NCBI GenBank assembly: GCA_903892415.1
Contig: CAITIQ010000013.1
Span: forward strand, 1-32,847
Direction: 5' to 3'
From: an uncultured delta proteobacterium
GTDB taxonomy: Bacteria; Myxococcota_A; Polyangia; Polyangiales; Polyangiaceae
Length of the DNA stretch: 32,847 bases
The notes under the pieces are model-generated. The model searched no databases. It was given only the letters and a program-made list of their open reading frames with translations, and was not told where the DNA came from. How positions within the stretch are numbered: the first letter of the stretch is position 1; each line of letters begins with the position of its first letter. This document shows positions 8,299-16,252 of this stretch, piece by piece. Position numbers and translations under genes: made by a program.

Positions 8299-9228
8299 TT
8301 AGCGGTGGGTGGAGCGTTCTAGTGCGCGCGCGAAAAGCGGCGCGATATCGAACACGGCGCCAGGGCGCGCGGAAAGTTGCTGACTCGACGGGTGCGAATT
8401 GGTGCCGATCACCCCAGCGAACAGACCGCTCGATTCGATGCGCTCGAGCGAGCCGGGCGGCAAGACGAGATGACTTGCGACCGCGAAGACTCGCTTTGCG
8501 CCAGCGGCCTTGTACGCTTCGGCGGCTTGAATCAGCGAGGAGCCGGTGCGGATCATGTCGTCGTAGAGCACGACGTCCACGTCGCGGACGTCAGCGTTGA
8601 CGCCGGTGACCGCGATCGCGCCCGAATTCGAGTCGCGACGCTTGTAGACAAAGGCCGGATTGACCGAGAGCGCGCGCGCCAAGCTTTCAACCCATTTGGC
8701 GCGGCCAGCGTCGGTGGCGCCGAGCACGAAGGGTGCCTCGCCCATCGTGTCGCGAATCGCCTTGGTGATCACCGGTGCACCGTAGAGGTGGTGCGTGACG
8801 TGATCATCGCCGAAGTAAAACTCGATACCGTCGGTGTGCAGATCGAAGAGGAAGATGCGTGTCCCGGCTTCACACGCAGGGATGCTCGAGATCAAGCGAG
8901 AGCGAGTCTTGGCGGTGACCACTTCACCAGGCTTCACCGCGCGTTCCATCGTCGCGTAGCCGAAGTACGGCATCATGATCGAGAGCGAACGAGCTCCGGC
9001 CCGCGCGATGGCACAGCCGAGATCGTAGACCTCGAGCCAATCCAGATCCGTTGGCGTGCCGCCGAGGAGCACGACGTCCCTACCCCAACTGTCACAATCC
9101 AGGCGCAGATAGCGCTCCCCATCGGGGAACTCTTTACGGGTGATGGCGCCGACCTCAAACCGCGCGACGGTAGTCAACGCAGGTTGAAAGTAGGCGTAGC
9201 TGGAGGTCGTGAATAGCAGCGGCTCCAT
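8299..9228 (-). CDS. prs: Ribose-phosphate pyrophosphokinase family protein (PRPP synthetase)
   Basis: The 309-residue length is typical for the family. Visible motifs are FPDGERY (~35-40), the flexible-loop region MPYFGYATMERAVKPGE (~86-102), the catalytic/metal DLHTDGIEFYF (His131) and the PRPP-binding loop VVLYDDMIRTGSS (~219-231). These place it in the PRPP synthetase family, which makes phosphoribosyl pyrophosphate from ribose-5-phosphate and ATP for nucleotide, His and Trp synthesis. It is divergent. The loop has R-T-G-S-S where the bacterial class I enzyme has D-T-A-G-T, and the ATP-loop RQDRK is replaced by TMERAVK. It may therefore be an archaeal-type or specialised member, possibly not the housekeeping enzyme. 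It is the first gene of a likely two-gene operon with the hydrolase. Confidence 0.85.
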   Translation of the reverse strand: MEPLLFTTSSYAYFQPALTTVARFEVGAITRKEFPDGERYLRLDCDSWGRDVVLLGGTPTDLDWLEVYDLGCAIARAGARSLSIMMPYFGYATMERAVKPGEVVTAKTRSRLISSIPACEAGTRIFLFDLHTDGIEFYFGDDHVTHHLYGAPVITKAIRDTMGEAPFVLGATDAGRAKWVESLARALSVNPAFVYKRRDSNSGAIAVTGVNADVRDVDVVLYDDMIRTGSSLIQAAEAYKAAGAKRVFAVASHLVLPPGSLERIESSGLFAGVIGTNSHPSSQQLSARPGAVFDIAPLFARALERSTHR

Positions 9229-9396
9229 AGGCGGCGCAGCCTATCGCGAGCCCCGCCGCGGTGTCAGGGAAGTTGTCGCTCGGCCTCGAGCAGGGTCTCC
9301 ACGCCAAGCGCGGCTGGCGGCCTTCGGCGGGAGAATGGGCCTCCTTTTGTAGAAGCACAAGACGACAGCAGACACGATTCGCTAAGCTCCGCCACG

Positions 9397-11775
9397 ATGA
9401 CCTCTCCCGCGCCTGTTCAACTCATTGGGCGTTACGCCTTGTGCGGCAAACTAGGGACTGGCGGGATGGGCACCGTCTACGTTGGACGACTGGCTGGCCC
9501 CATGGGCTTTGCGCGCACCGTCGCGATCAAGCGCATGCACTCGCACTTGGCCGATGATCCGACCTTTCGTCGATTGTTCCTTGATGAAGCGCGGCTAGCG
9601 GCTCGAATCACCCACGCCAACGTCGTCGCCACGCTTGATGTGGTGGCGGAGGGCGAGGAGCTGTTGGTAGTGCTCGAGTACATCGCCGGCGGTTCCTTCG
9701 CGTCGCTGCTGCGAACGATGGGAAAGAAGGGAACTCGCCTTCCGCTCCCGGTCGTGGGTGCCATAGTCTCGCAGGCGTTGCATGGGCTTCACGCCGCCCA
9801 CGAAGCTGTCGATGACCTCGGCAAACCGCTCGGCATCATTCATCGCGACGTGGCCCCCGACAACATCATGGTTGGAACGGACGGTGTCTCGCGTATCGTC
9901 GACTTCGGCATCGCCAAGGCGAATGAGCTCGGCCAGCGCACCCAAGACGGCAAGGTCAAAGGCAAGATCCGCTACATGGCGCCCGAGCATTTGCAAGGCC
10001 ACGTCATTGATCGGCGCGCTGATCTCTACGCGGCTGGCAGCGTCCTGTTCGAAGCGCTAACGGGGCGCCCGCTCGTCCCTGGGGCCACTGACGTCGAGCA
10101 GATCGCCGCGCTGGCCAAGCTCACCGCACAAGACAAAACGCCGAGTCTCGTGTTGCCCAGCCTCTCCCACGAGGTCGATCAGCTGGTAACCAAGGCGCTC
10201 TCTTTCGACCGCGACAAGCGCTTTTCCACGGCCCACGAAATGGCGAAAGAGGTGGAGCGCACGCTCGGCGTCGCCTCTCCCAGCACCATCGCCGAGTTGG
10301 TCGAGTCCATGCTTTCATCCGAGATATCTCGCCGAAAGTCACTCGTGGAGTACGCCTCCGTGGCGACTCGCGAGCTCAAGCCCGACAGCAGCGACATCGA
10401 GCTCGACACCGAGAGTTTACGCGGAAAGTCCGATTCATCGAGTAGCGCGGTGGCGTTGCAAACCAAGGACATCGAGGAGGTAAAAATCGATCTCGCGCGC
10501 GCTCTTGCACCAACACTGGTCTCCGGCGAGCTTTCCGCAAGCCAGCAGAAGCTTGGGCAGCCGCTCGAGCTGCCCCCTGATCTGCCCGACCTAGTTCCGA
10601 CCAACCGCCTCGAGAACCCGAGCGCACCGAAGGCAAAGGAGGCGCTTCCAGAGCTGGCGGAGGTTGCTGGAGGCGCACAACGCGCGGTGCCAGCGCCGCC
10701 GCGGCCTCCTGCCCCTGCAACGCCACTTTCGATCGCCGCGCCTCACGTAGCGGCGCTCACGCTGGGAGCAACGGATGGCGCTCTGCCCGAGCTCGAACCG
10801 GGGGTGGTGCGCCGCGCGGCTCCGCCGCTGCAGACGCCAATCCAGCCTCCCGCAACAACTCAGCAACCGCTGAGCCCTTCGATAACGCCGAGACCGCGGC
10901 CCGATCCAACCGCACCGCGGCCAACGGCTTCTCGTCGGCCAGCGCCGCCAGCGAGCACCGCTCGCGAGAGCTCCGCACGGGCGTGGGTGGTGCTGTTGCC
11001 CGTGGCGCTGATTGGCGTCGGGCTCTTCCTGTTCTTGTGGCTGCGGCAATCGGGCGGAAGTGACGCCCCTGCAGCGCCTACGAGCCAGGCTCGTACTGAC
11101 ACCAGCCACGCTGAAGATTGCGACCTCATGCGGCGCAGGCTGCGCGGTGGTGGGCAAGCCTTTGGCCTCTCGAGGCAAGGTTGGCAGCTGGAGTTGTGGC
11201 TGCGTGCTGGACCTGGGCGGGCGATCGATCCCAAAACCATCGACCTACCGGCGCTTGCGGGAGAAGGAAAGGCGACGCTCGGCGAGCTGCGCGCCGAGGA
11301 GGCCAAAGAGGGCGTACTCGTGAGCATCGAAGGAGTGCGTACCGAATGGGCGTTTGATCCCACCAAGTTTGGGGAGCTGATCCAACAAGCCGACAAGGTG
11401 TTCGTCGAGAGCAAGGCCGAGACGGGTGCGCTCATCCTGCGCTGTGCACATCTGCGCAGCTACGAAACTGGCTTGTGGTTCCGCTCGTTGGATGCTGCAG
11501 GTCTCGCAGCAAGCATGTTGCTCACGATTGGCCTATTGAGCGACGCGCCGTTCGTTCCCTCGCCTTCGACCAACCCAGCCGAGTCCCGCTTCGAGGGCCT
11601 GCTCAAACTCACCCGCGCCCGTAACGTCGACTACCCGATCGTGATTCAGAAGAACGGTGGCACAGTGGAGAACAAGGCGCGCGGCTTTCGGGCGACGTTT
11701 TCCCCGGAGAACCTCGGACAGCTGTTCCCGGCTACGCGCGCTCTCTTGAACACGATGAACGGCGCTGAGCCCTGA
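9397..11775 (+). CDS. Membrane-anchored Hanks-type Ser/Thr kinase with periplasmic C-terminal domain
   Basis: The protein has 792 residues. The kinase domain (~13-285) is complete: glycine loop GTGGMGTVY (20-28), ATP Lys45 in VAIK, HRDVAPDN with catalytic Asp151, DFGIAK (Asp169) and RYMAPEH. A long Ser/Glu/Pro-rich juxtamembrane linker (~300-525) leads to one membrane helix (~527-548, AWVVLLPVALIGVGLFLFLW). About 240 residues follow on the periplasmic side, with isolated cysteines near both ends (AEDCDLM, LILRCAHL) that could pair. The external domain is not recognised and may be a sensor. It is read alone, divergent from the PRPP-synthetase gene and convergent with surE. Confidence 0.95.
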   Translation: MTSPAPVQLIGRYALCGKLGTGGMGTVYVGRLAGPMGFARTVAIKRMHSHLADDPTFRRLFLDEARLAARITHANVVATLDVVAEGEELLVVLEYIAGGSFASLLRTMGKKGTRLPLPVVGAIVSQALHGLHAAHEAVDDLGKPLGIIHRDVAPDNIMVGTDGVSRIVDFGIAKANELGQRTQDGKVKGKIRYMAPEHLQGHVIDRRADLYAAGSVLFEALTGRPLVPGATDVEQIAALAKLTAQDKTPSLVLPSLSHEVDQLVTKALSFDRDKRFSTAHEMAKEVERTLGVASPSTIAELVESMLSSEISRRKSLVEYASVATRELKPDSSDIELDTESLRGKSDSSSSAVALQTKDIEEVKIDLARALAPTLVSGELSASQQKLGQPLELPPDLPDLVPTNRLENPSAPKAKEALPELAEVAGGAQRAVPAPPRPPAPATPLSIAAPHVAALTLGATDGALPELEPGVVRRAAPPLQTPIQPPATTQQPLSPSITPRPRPDPTAPRPTASRRPAPPASTARESSARAWVVLLPVALIGVGLFLFLWLRQSGGSDAPAAPTSQARTDTSHAEDCDLMRRRLRGGGQAFGLSRQGWQLELWLRAGPGRAIDPKTIDLPALAGEGKATLGELRAEEAKEGVLVSIEGVRTEWAFDPTKFGELIQQADKVFVESKAETGALILRCAHLRSYETGLWFRSLDAAGLAASMLLTIGLLSDAPFVPSPSTNPAESRFEGLLKLTRARNVDYPIVIQKNGGTVENKARGFRATFSPENLGQLFPATRALLNTMNGAEP

Positions 11776-11781
11776 GCGCGA

Positions 11782-11806
11782 GAGGCGCCGTGCACGCAAG
11801 CGCCTC
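11782..11806. terminator. Hairpin between convergent kinase and surE genes
   Basis: GAGGCGC (11782-11788) and GCGCCTC (11800-11806) form a perfect GC-rich 7-bp stem with an 11-nt loop in the 50-bp gap between two convergent stop codons. No T-run follows. The location suits a bidirectional terminator. Confidence 0.4.
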
Positions 11807-11825
11807 CATGCCGGACTCGGCCTGA

Positions 11826-12572
11826 CTAGCGGAGAGAGAGCGCCACCGTTTCAGCCAGGCTGGCGTCTTTTGCGGTCAGGTCGAGCGCCAACGGCGTAAC
11901 ACCGACCACCCCCTCGTCGAAGGCCTCGGTGTCGGAGCCCGGTGCGTCGTGGTGGCGAGCCGAGTTGCCACCAATCCAGAGGTAGTCGGCGCCGCGCGGG
12001 TCCTTGCGGAAGCTCACACCGCCCTCGTAGGTTCTGCGGCCCATGATCGTCGCTCGAGCCGTCCACGAGCGGCCGGGAGGGAAGTTAACGTTGAGCAGCC
12101 GCCCTACGCCGGGTGAGGCAGCCAAAAGGGCAAGCGCGAGTTGCACCGATACTGCAGCCGCTGCTTCGAGATCCGCGGCCGAATCTGCCGAGAGCGCGAG
12201 GGCTGGGATTCCGCGCAAGGCCGCCTCGCGAGCCGCCGCGACGGTGCCTGAGTAGAAGACATCAACGCCTAGATTGAGGCCGTGATTGATGCCCGACAAA
12301 CAGAGGTCGGGCACGCGCGGCAACACCCGACCCTCGCTCTCGAGCGCCACAAACACCGAGTCTGCTGGCGTACCGTCCACGGCGAAGCGGCCTTCTGCAA
12401 CCTCACGTAGCCGCAGAACCCTTGAAAGGGTCAGCGAATGACTGGTGGCGCTCTGATTGTCGCGCGGGGCGCACACAACCACGTCGGCGTGCGCCCTCAT
12501 CGCTTGCGCAAGCTGAAGAATGCCTTCCGAGCCAACGCCGTCGTCGTTGGTGACTAGCACAAGCGGTTTCAA
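11826..12572 (-). CDS. surE: 5'/3'-nucleotidase SurE
   Basis: The 248-residue protein matches SurE throughout. It has the metal-binding VTNDDG (Asp10, Asp11), Ser41 in APRDNQSATSHSLT and Asn96 in CLSGINHGLNLG, plus DGTPADSV and YSGTVAAAREAALRGIPALALS. SurE is a cytoplasmic metal-dependent phosphatase acting on nucleoside 5'- and 3'-monophosphates. In many bacteria it is tied to stationary-phase survival. It lies 63 bp downstream of the Pro/Ala-rich membrane protein on the same strand, with a tandem hairpin in the gap. The neighbours do not include pcm or rpoS, its partners in enterobacteria. Confidence 0.97.
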   Translation of the reverse strand: MKPLVLVTNDDGVGSEGILQLAQAMRAHADVVVCAPRDNQSATSHSLTLSRVLRLREVAEGRFAVDGTPADSVFVALESEGRVLPRVPDLCLSGINHGLNLGVDVFYSGTVAAAREAALRGIPALALSADSAADLEAAAAVSVQLALALLAASPGVGRLLNVNFPPGRSWTARATIMGRRTYEGGVSFRKDPRGADYLWIGGNSARHHDAPGSDTEAFDEGVVGVTPLALDLTAKDASLAETVALSLR

Positions 12573-12615
12573 TGGGTCCTTGTTCGACGCAGGGGTCGGC
12601 GGATCAGGGAATCGG

Positions 12616-12647
12616 CAGACTACGGAGTCTGCAGACTACGGAGTCTG
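12616..12647. repeat. Two tandem copies of a 16-bp palindromic repeat
   Basis: CAGACTACGGAGTCTG occurs twice with no spacer (12616-12631 and 12632-12647). Each copy folds as a 6-bp stem (CAGACT/AGTCTG) with a 4-nt loop. The TAG stop of the upstream minus-strand gene (12636-12638) lies in the second copy. No T-tract is present. Confidence 0.85.
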
Positions 12648-14375
12648 CGGATCGTAGGTGTCTGGAGCGGGAGTCGGAGCAGGCGTGGGGGACGGCGTGG
12701 CGCCTGTCGGTGCAGGTCCAGTCCCGCCCGTCGGCAGGGGTGCAGCAACCGGCGTGAGATCGGCGTCTGTGAACTCGAGCGTCGACACCGCCTGACATTT
12801 GACCGACGTGCTCTTCGCTCGGCCCACCGGCTTGAGCGAGCCCGGCTCCGCTAGCGTGATGAACTTGGTACCGACGCAGCTGGTCTCGTTGACCGTGGTG
12901 GTGTCGCCGACGCGTTTGCCGCTCATCAGCACGTCCATCGTTCGAGGTGCTTTCACGATCAGGTAACCGGCGGTGGGCGCCAGCGACTTGGGATCGGCGG
13001 GCGGCGCGAGTTCACCCGGCTCGGTGGTAGCGGAAGCGCTTGCCGTCGCCGTGGCCGTGGCCGTAACAACAGCCGTCGCAGTGACGGTAGCGGTGGGCTT
13101 CGCCGTCGCGGTGGGCTGCGCTGTAACGGTGGTTTCCGGAACGGCGGTGTTGACGCCCGGAGTGGGGTCTGGCCGCAGGCGCAAGTACCAGAAGGCTGCA
13201 GCTCCGCCCGCAAGCACCAAGAACGCGCCGACCAGCAGCGGCGCGACGCTCTTTTTGGGTGCAGGAGCAGCCTCACCTTGAGCAAATTTGCTGGGCGCCT
13301 CTGGCGCCTTCCCAGCGACCGCAGCCTCGGCCAGCTTGACCGGCTCGGCAGCGGGCTCGGCTACGACGGGCGGCTCGGCGGCGATAGGTTCGATCGGCTT
13401 GACTGGCGCAACGGCGATCGGCTCCGCGGCCTCGACTCGAACCTCTGGCTTGGCCGGAACTTCCGCCGCAACCACGGGTTCGGGTTCAGGCTCCTTCGCC
13501 GGGGGAGCCGCGGGCTCGACAACCGGCGCCGACATCTCAACGAGCGGCAACTCCGGCGGCGCGTCGGCCACGACGGGGTCGAGTTCGAGCCCAACCACCG
13601 GCAAGTCGTTTGACGGGTCTAGCGAGACGACCGGCAACTCGACCGGCTCGACCGCAGCAACCTCTGCCGGGGCAGCGTCCACCGAAACCACAGCGCGAGC
13701 CAATACGGCTTCGATCCCGCTCGGGTCGGGCGCGACGCGCGTGGGAACCGGAGACGACGGTGCGTCCTCTCGCGGAATAGGCTCTACGGACCTCGCAGCG
13801 ACCGGCGGTGCTGGCGGTGAAACTGCCGCTGGCGGTGAAACTGCGGCGGTAGGAGCAGGCACCGAAGCGACGGCTGCAGCCGGCTTGGCCGCGACGGCGG
13901 GAGTCGCCGGTTTTGGCGGGAAGGCGGAGCGCACGCCAAACCCAGTTCCCACCGGTCGTGCAGCCGGCGTTGCAGCTGGCTTCGCAGCCGCAGGCGCTGC
14001 AGCCGCGGGCCTTGCTGCGGCAGCCGGAGCTGCCGCGGCCGGAGCTGCCGCGGCCGGCTTGGGCGGCTGAGCGATCGGAGCTTCGGAGGTGACGGCCAGC
14101 AAGTCAGCCGCCAGGTCCACGGCGGGCTTCGCATCTTTCGATACTGCGACAAAAGCCGAATCAGACACAGGTTCCGCGCGGGGATCCACCCGGCCAGGCC
14201 CGCCGAGACTCTCGCGAGCGACGGGCCGCGCTTGCATCACGCGGGAGTCCCCCGGATCCGCCGCAAACACAGGCACCCGCGGTTGCGCTGCGTTCTTTTG
14301 AATCTTCGTGAGAAGAGCCTCGAGTGCCTGGACACGTTCCGGATTGTTCACGTCGAGGGGCAGCATATCGGTCAT
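12636..14375 (-). CDS. Pro/Ala-rich single-TM protein with PEGA-like C-terminal domain
   Basis: The protein has 579 residues. A short N-terminal helical segment (NPERVQALEALLTKIQ) leads into ~350 residues of very Ala/Pro/Val/Glu-rich, probably disordered sequence with internal tandem repeats. One membrane helix follows near 376-398 (LLVGAFLVLAGGAAAFWYL), then a Thr/Ala-rich linker (TATATATASASATT). A small beta-rich domain resembles PEGA (GYLIVKAPRTMDVLMSGKRVG) and has two cysteines, and the protein ends in a Pro/Thr tail. The topology suggests a long cytoplasmic disordered arm with the PEGA-like domain outside. PEGA domains are common beside Ser/Thr kinases in myxobacteria, but this is not assigned a role. 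It diverges from tolC. Confidence 0.83.
   Translation of the reverse strand: MTDMLPLDVNNPERVQALEALLTKIQKNAAQPRVPVFAADPGDSRVMQARPVARESLGGPGRVDPRAEPVSDSAFVAVSKDAKPAVDLAADLLAVTSEAPIAQPPKPAAAAPAAAAPAAAARPAAAAPAAAKPAATPAARPVGTGFGVRSAFPPKPATPAVAAKPAAAVASVPAPTAAVSPPAAVSPPAPPVAARSVEPIPREDAPSSPVPTRVAPDPSGIEAVLARAVVSVDAAPAEVAAVEPVELPVVSLDPSNDLPVVGLELDPVVADAPPELPLVEMSAPVVEPAAPPAKEPEPEPVVAAEVPAKPEVRVEAAEPIAVAPVKPIEPIAAEPPVVAEPAAEPVKLAEAAVAGKAPEAPSKFAQGEAAPAPKKSVAPLLVGAFLVLAGGAAAFWYLRLRPDPTPGVNTAVPETTVTAQPTATAKPTATVTATAVVTATATATASASATTEPGELAPPADPKSLAPTAGYLIVKAPRTMDVLMSGKRVGDTTTVNETSCVGTKFITLAEPGSLKPVGRAKSTSVKCQAVSTLEFTDADLTPVAAPLPTGGTGPAPTGATPSPTPAPTPAPDTYDPQTP
13810..13845 (-). repeat. 18-bp in-frame tandem repeat in the Pro/Ala region
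   Basis: Two adjacent 18-bp units (13810-13827, 13828-13845), nearly identical, encode the repeated hexapeptide AVSPPA in the disordered arm of the minus-strand protein. Confidence 0.75.
14026..14055 (-). repeat. 15-bp in-frame tandem repeat in the Ala/Pro region
   Basis: The 15-mer GGAGCTGCCGCGGCC is present twice, exactly adjacent (14026-14040, 14041-14055). It encodes Ala/Pro repeats. Copy-number slippage would keep the frame. Confidence 0.8.
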
Positions 14376-14454
14376 GCGAGATTGTGCCGAACTTTTTCAC
14401 AGCTTTACCGAAGCCGGCGGAAGCGAAGCACAGCCTCCAACCCACGTTGCCGTC

Positions 14455-14483
14455 AGCGCGCTAAAAAAGGCGCGCTTATTATT
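14455..14483 (+). promoter_or_regulatory. Leader hairpin with AT tail upstream of the TolC-family gene
   Basis: AGCGCGC (14455-14461) and GCGCGCT (14470-14476) form a perfect stem with an 8-nt A-rich loop, followed by TATTATT. It lies 58 bp before the tolC start inside the 165-bp divergent region. It could be an attenuator or terminator-like element in the leader, or part of the promoter. Confidence 0.35.
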
Positions 14484-14540
14484 CCGCTGAGCCTCCCCTC
14501 GCCGTGCACCCGCCCCCAACATCTGGCAATAGGTGCACTC

Positions 14541-16157
14541 ATGAAGCGGCTTCCCCTCCTTGCTCTGTGCGCGGCGCTATCCCACGTTCATCGCCTCGAA
14601 GCACAGCCTGCAAATCCTCCCGTGCCAACCGCGACGACCGCAGCCGCTTCGGAGCCAGCTCCGGACACCCTAGGGCCCGGCGACGCTGCCGTGAAGGACC
14701 TCGCCGATCCGTTGGCGGCGCTGCTCGCTCCCGACCCTGCAGGCCTCACCTATGAGGCGGTCGCACGCGAAGCGATTGCCGCGAGCAGCGCGGTGCGGCT
14801 CAAAGAGGTTGAACTCGAAGGGGCCGACGGCGCAGTCTCCCAGACGTTGGTCTCATTTTTCCCGCGCGTGACGTTGGCGGCCTCCTATACGCGCCTCTCC
14901 GACGTCGAGGCCGGCACCATCGGTGGCGGGGGCGCCTCGGTGGGAGCGCTCAATGAAGGGCCGATCACGGTAGGGCCGTGCCCAACCGACGCCACCGTGC
15001 AATGCGCCCTCGACTCCGGGGGCACGCCTATTCAGGCGGTGAACTCTAGCTTCACCTTCCCGGTGCTGCTCAATCAGATCGCCTTCACTGGGAATCTAAC
15101 CGTGCCGATCTCCGATTACTTCCTGCGCGCGGTTCAGGCCTACAACGCTGCGGAGGCGAACGAGCAAGCCCTCGAGCTGCAGGTCGAAGCACAGAAGAGA
15201 ATTGCCGCACGCGACGCGAAGTTAGCGTTGATCGGTTGGGCGCTGTCGAAAGGCCAAACGGTGGTCGCCGAGAAGAGCGTCGAGCAGGCCAAGAACCAGC
15301 TCAAAGACGTCAACTCCTCGCTGTCCGCCGACCGCGCCGCAAAGGTGGACGTGCTCCGCATCGAGGCCCTGGTTGCGCAAGCCGAGTTCACCTTGGCTGA
15401 GGCGCGCTCGAATGAGTTCGTGGCCGAGCATCGCCTACGGACTGTGTTGCATGCCCCCTCGGATCGGCCCCTCAGCGTCGGCATCGATCTGTTCGGAACG
15501 CCCAACATTCCGGCCCTCGCCTCGCTCGATGAGCTCGTCCGCGAGGCGGTCGACCACCGACTCGAGTTGGTAGCCACGCAAAAATCCCGCGAGGCGCTGC
15601 GTGAGGCTGAGTCCGCCACGCGGGCCACTTACTGGCCGCGCGTGGACGCCTTCGCCGACATCAACATCTCCAACCCCAATCAACGCATTTTCCCGGCTCG
15701 CGAGCAGTTCGACACGACGTGGGACGCAGGCGTTCGGCTGTCGTGGGTGATCAACGACACCTTCAGCACGATCGGAGCCTCTGCGCAGGCCGAAGCACGG
15801 ACGGCCCAAGTAGAGGCCTCGCTGGTTCAACTCACCGACGCAATTCGTCTGGAGGTCATTCAGGCACATGCCGAGATCGCCAAGGCGGCGGCGTCGATCG
15901 AAGCGGCCAATCGCGGGGTGATCGCCGCGGAGGAAACCGTGCGAGTCTCGAAGCGCGTTTTTGCCTTGGGTACGCTCACTGGCACCGGCCTAGCCGATCA
16001 AGAGAACGCACTCACCGGCGCTCGCCTGCGCAAGCTCTCGGCGCTCGCGGGGCTACAGGCAGCCATCATTCGGCTGGAGCACGCTACCGGCAGGGATCGA
16101 GGCTCGATGCCGTCTGCCCCCCCTGCCCCCGCCGCGACAACCGCCGTCGAGCCCTGA
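14541..16157 (+). CDS. TolC-family outer membrane channel protein
   Basis: The ATG at 14541 is chosen because AGGTG lies just upstream and the following residues form a signal peptide (MKRLPLLALCAALS, ending near LEAQP). An upstream in-frame ATG at 14232 would add ~100 residues antisense to the neighbouring gene's start. The protein has 538 residues. It shows the duplicated helical layout of TolC-like proteins: long Ala/Glu/Gln-rich coiled-coil helices (~190-300 and ~400-500) and two beta-barrel segments (SFFPRVTLAASYTRLS; YWPRVDAFADINISNP). The first barrel loop carries a two-cysteine insertion (GPCPTDATVQCALD). TolC proteins form trimeric outer-membrane exit ducts for efflux pumps or type I secretion. 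No inner-membrane pump or adaptor gene is adjacent. Confidence 0.92.
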   Translation: MKRLPLLALCAALSHVHRLEAQPANPPVPTATTAAASEPAPDTLGPGDAAVKDLADPLAALLAPDPAGLTYEAVAREAIAASSAVRLKEVELEGADGAVSQTLVSFFPRVTLAASYTRLSDVEAGTIGGGGASVGALNEGPITVGPCPTDATVQCALDSGGTPIQAVNSSFTFPVLLNQIAFTGNLTVPISDYFLRAVQAYNAAEANEQALELQVEAQKRIAARDAKLALIGWALSKGQTVVAEKSVEQAKNQLKDVNSSLSADRAAKVDVLRIEALVAQAEFTLAEARSNEFVAEHRLRTVLHAPSDRPLSVGIDLFGTPNIPALASLDELVREAVDHRLELVATQKSREALREAESATRATYWPRVDAFADINISNPNQRIFPAREQFDTTWDAGVRLSWVINDTFSTIGASAQAEARTAQVEASLVQLTDAIRLEVIQAHAEIAKAAASIEAANRGVIAAEETVRVSKRVFALGTLTGTGLADQENALTGARLRKLSALAGLQAAIIRLEHATGRDRGSMPSAPPAPAATTAVEP

Positions 16158-16219
16158 GCCTCGGTACAGTCAACCCGCAGGACGACGGGACAAGAAGTCC
16201 ATGCAACGCGCGAGACCCG

Positions 16220-16250
16220 GAAGCCGCATCTGTGTAAGGTGCGCGGCTTC
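16220..16250 (+). promoter_or_regulatory. Hairpin immediately before the pyrophosphatase-like start codon
   Basis: GAAGCCGC (16220-16227) pairs perfectly with GCGGCTTC (16243-16250) around a 15-nt loop. The stem ends 2 nt before the ATG at 16253, and the only purine-rich ribosome-binding candidate (AAGG, 16236-16239) is in the loop. It may tune translation or end the tolC transcript. Confidence 0.4.
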
Positions 16251-16252
16251 GG

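Noticed and set aside
7273..8322. 349-codon plus-strand frame over the hydrolase
   Set aside because: The opposite strand encodes a hydrolase with an intact GHSTGG triad. This frame is Arg/His-rich with no domain.
8377..9216. 279-codon plus-strand frame over the PRPP-synthetase-family gene
   Set aside because: It is a shadow of the motif-bearing minus-strand gene, with no recognisable domain.
13288..14070. 260-codon plus-strand frame rich in Gly, Ala, Thr and Ser
   Set aside because: It is the antisense shadow of the Pro/Ala-rich minus-strand protein. Its low complexity mirrors that gene's codons and it has no ribosome-binding site.
14232..14540. Upstream extension of the TolC frame
   Set aside because: It would overlap the 5' end of the divergent gene and put ~100 non-signal residues before a good signal peptide at 14541.
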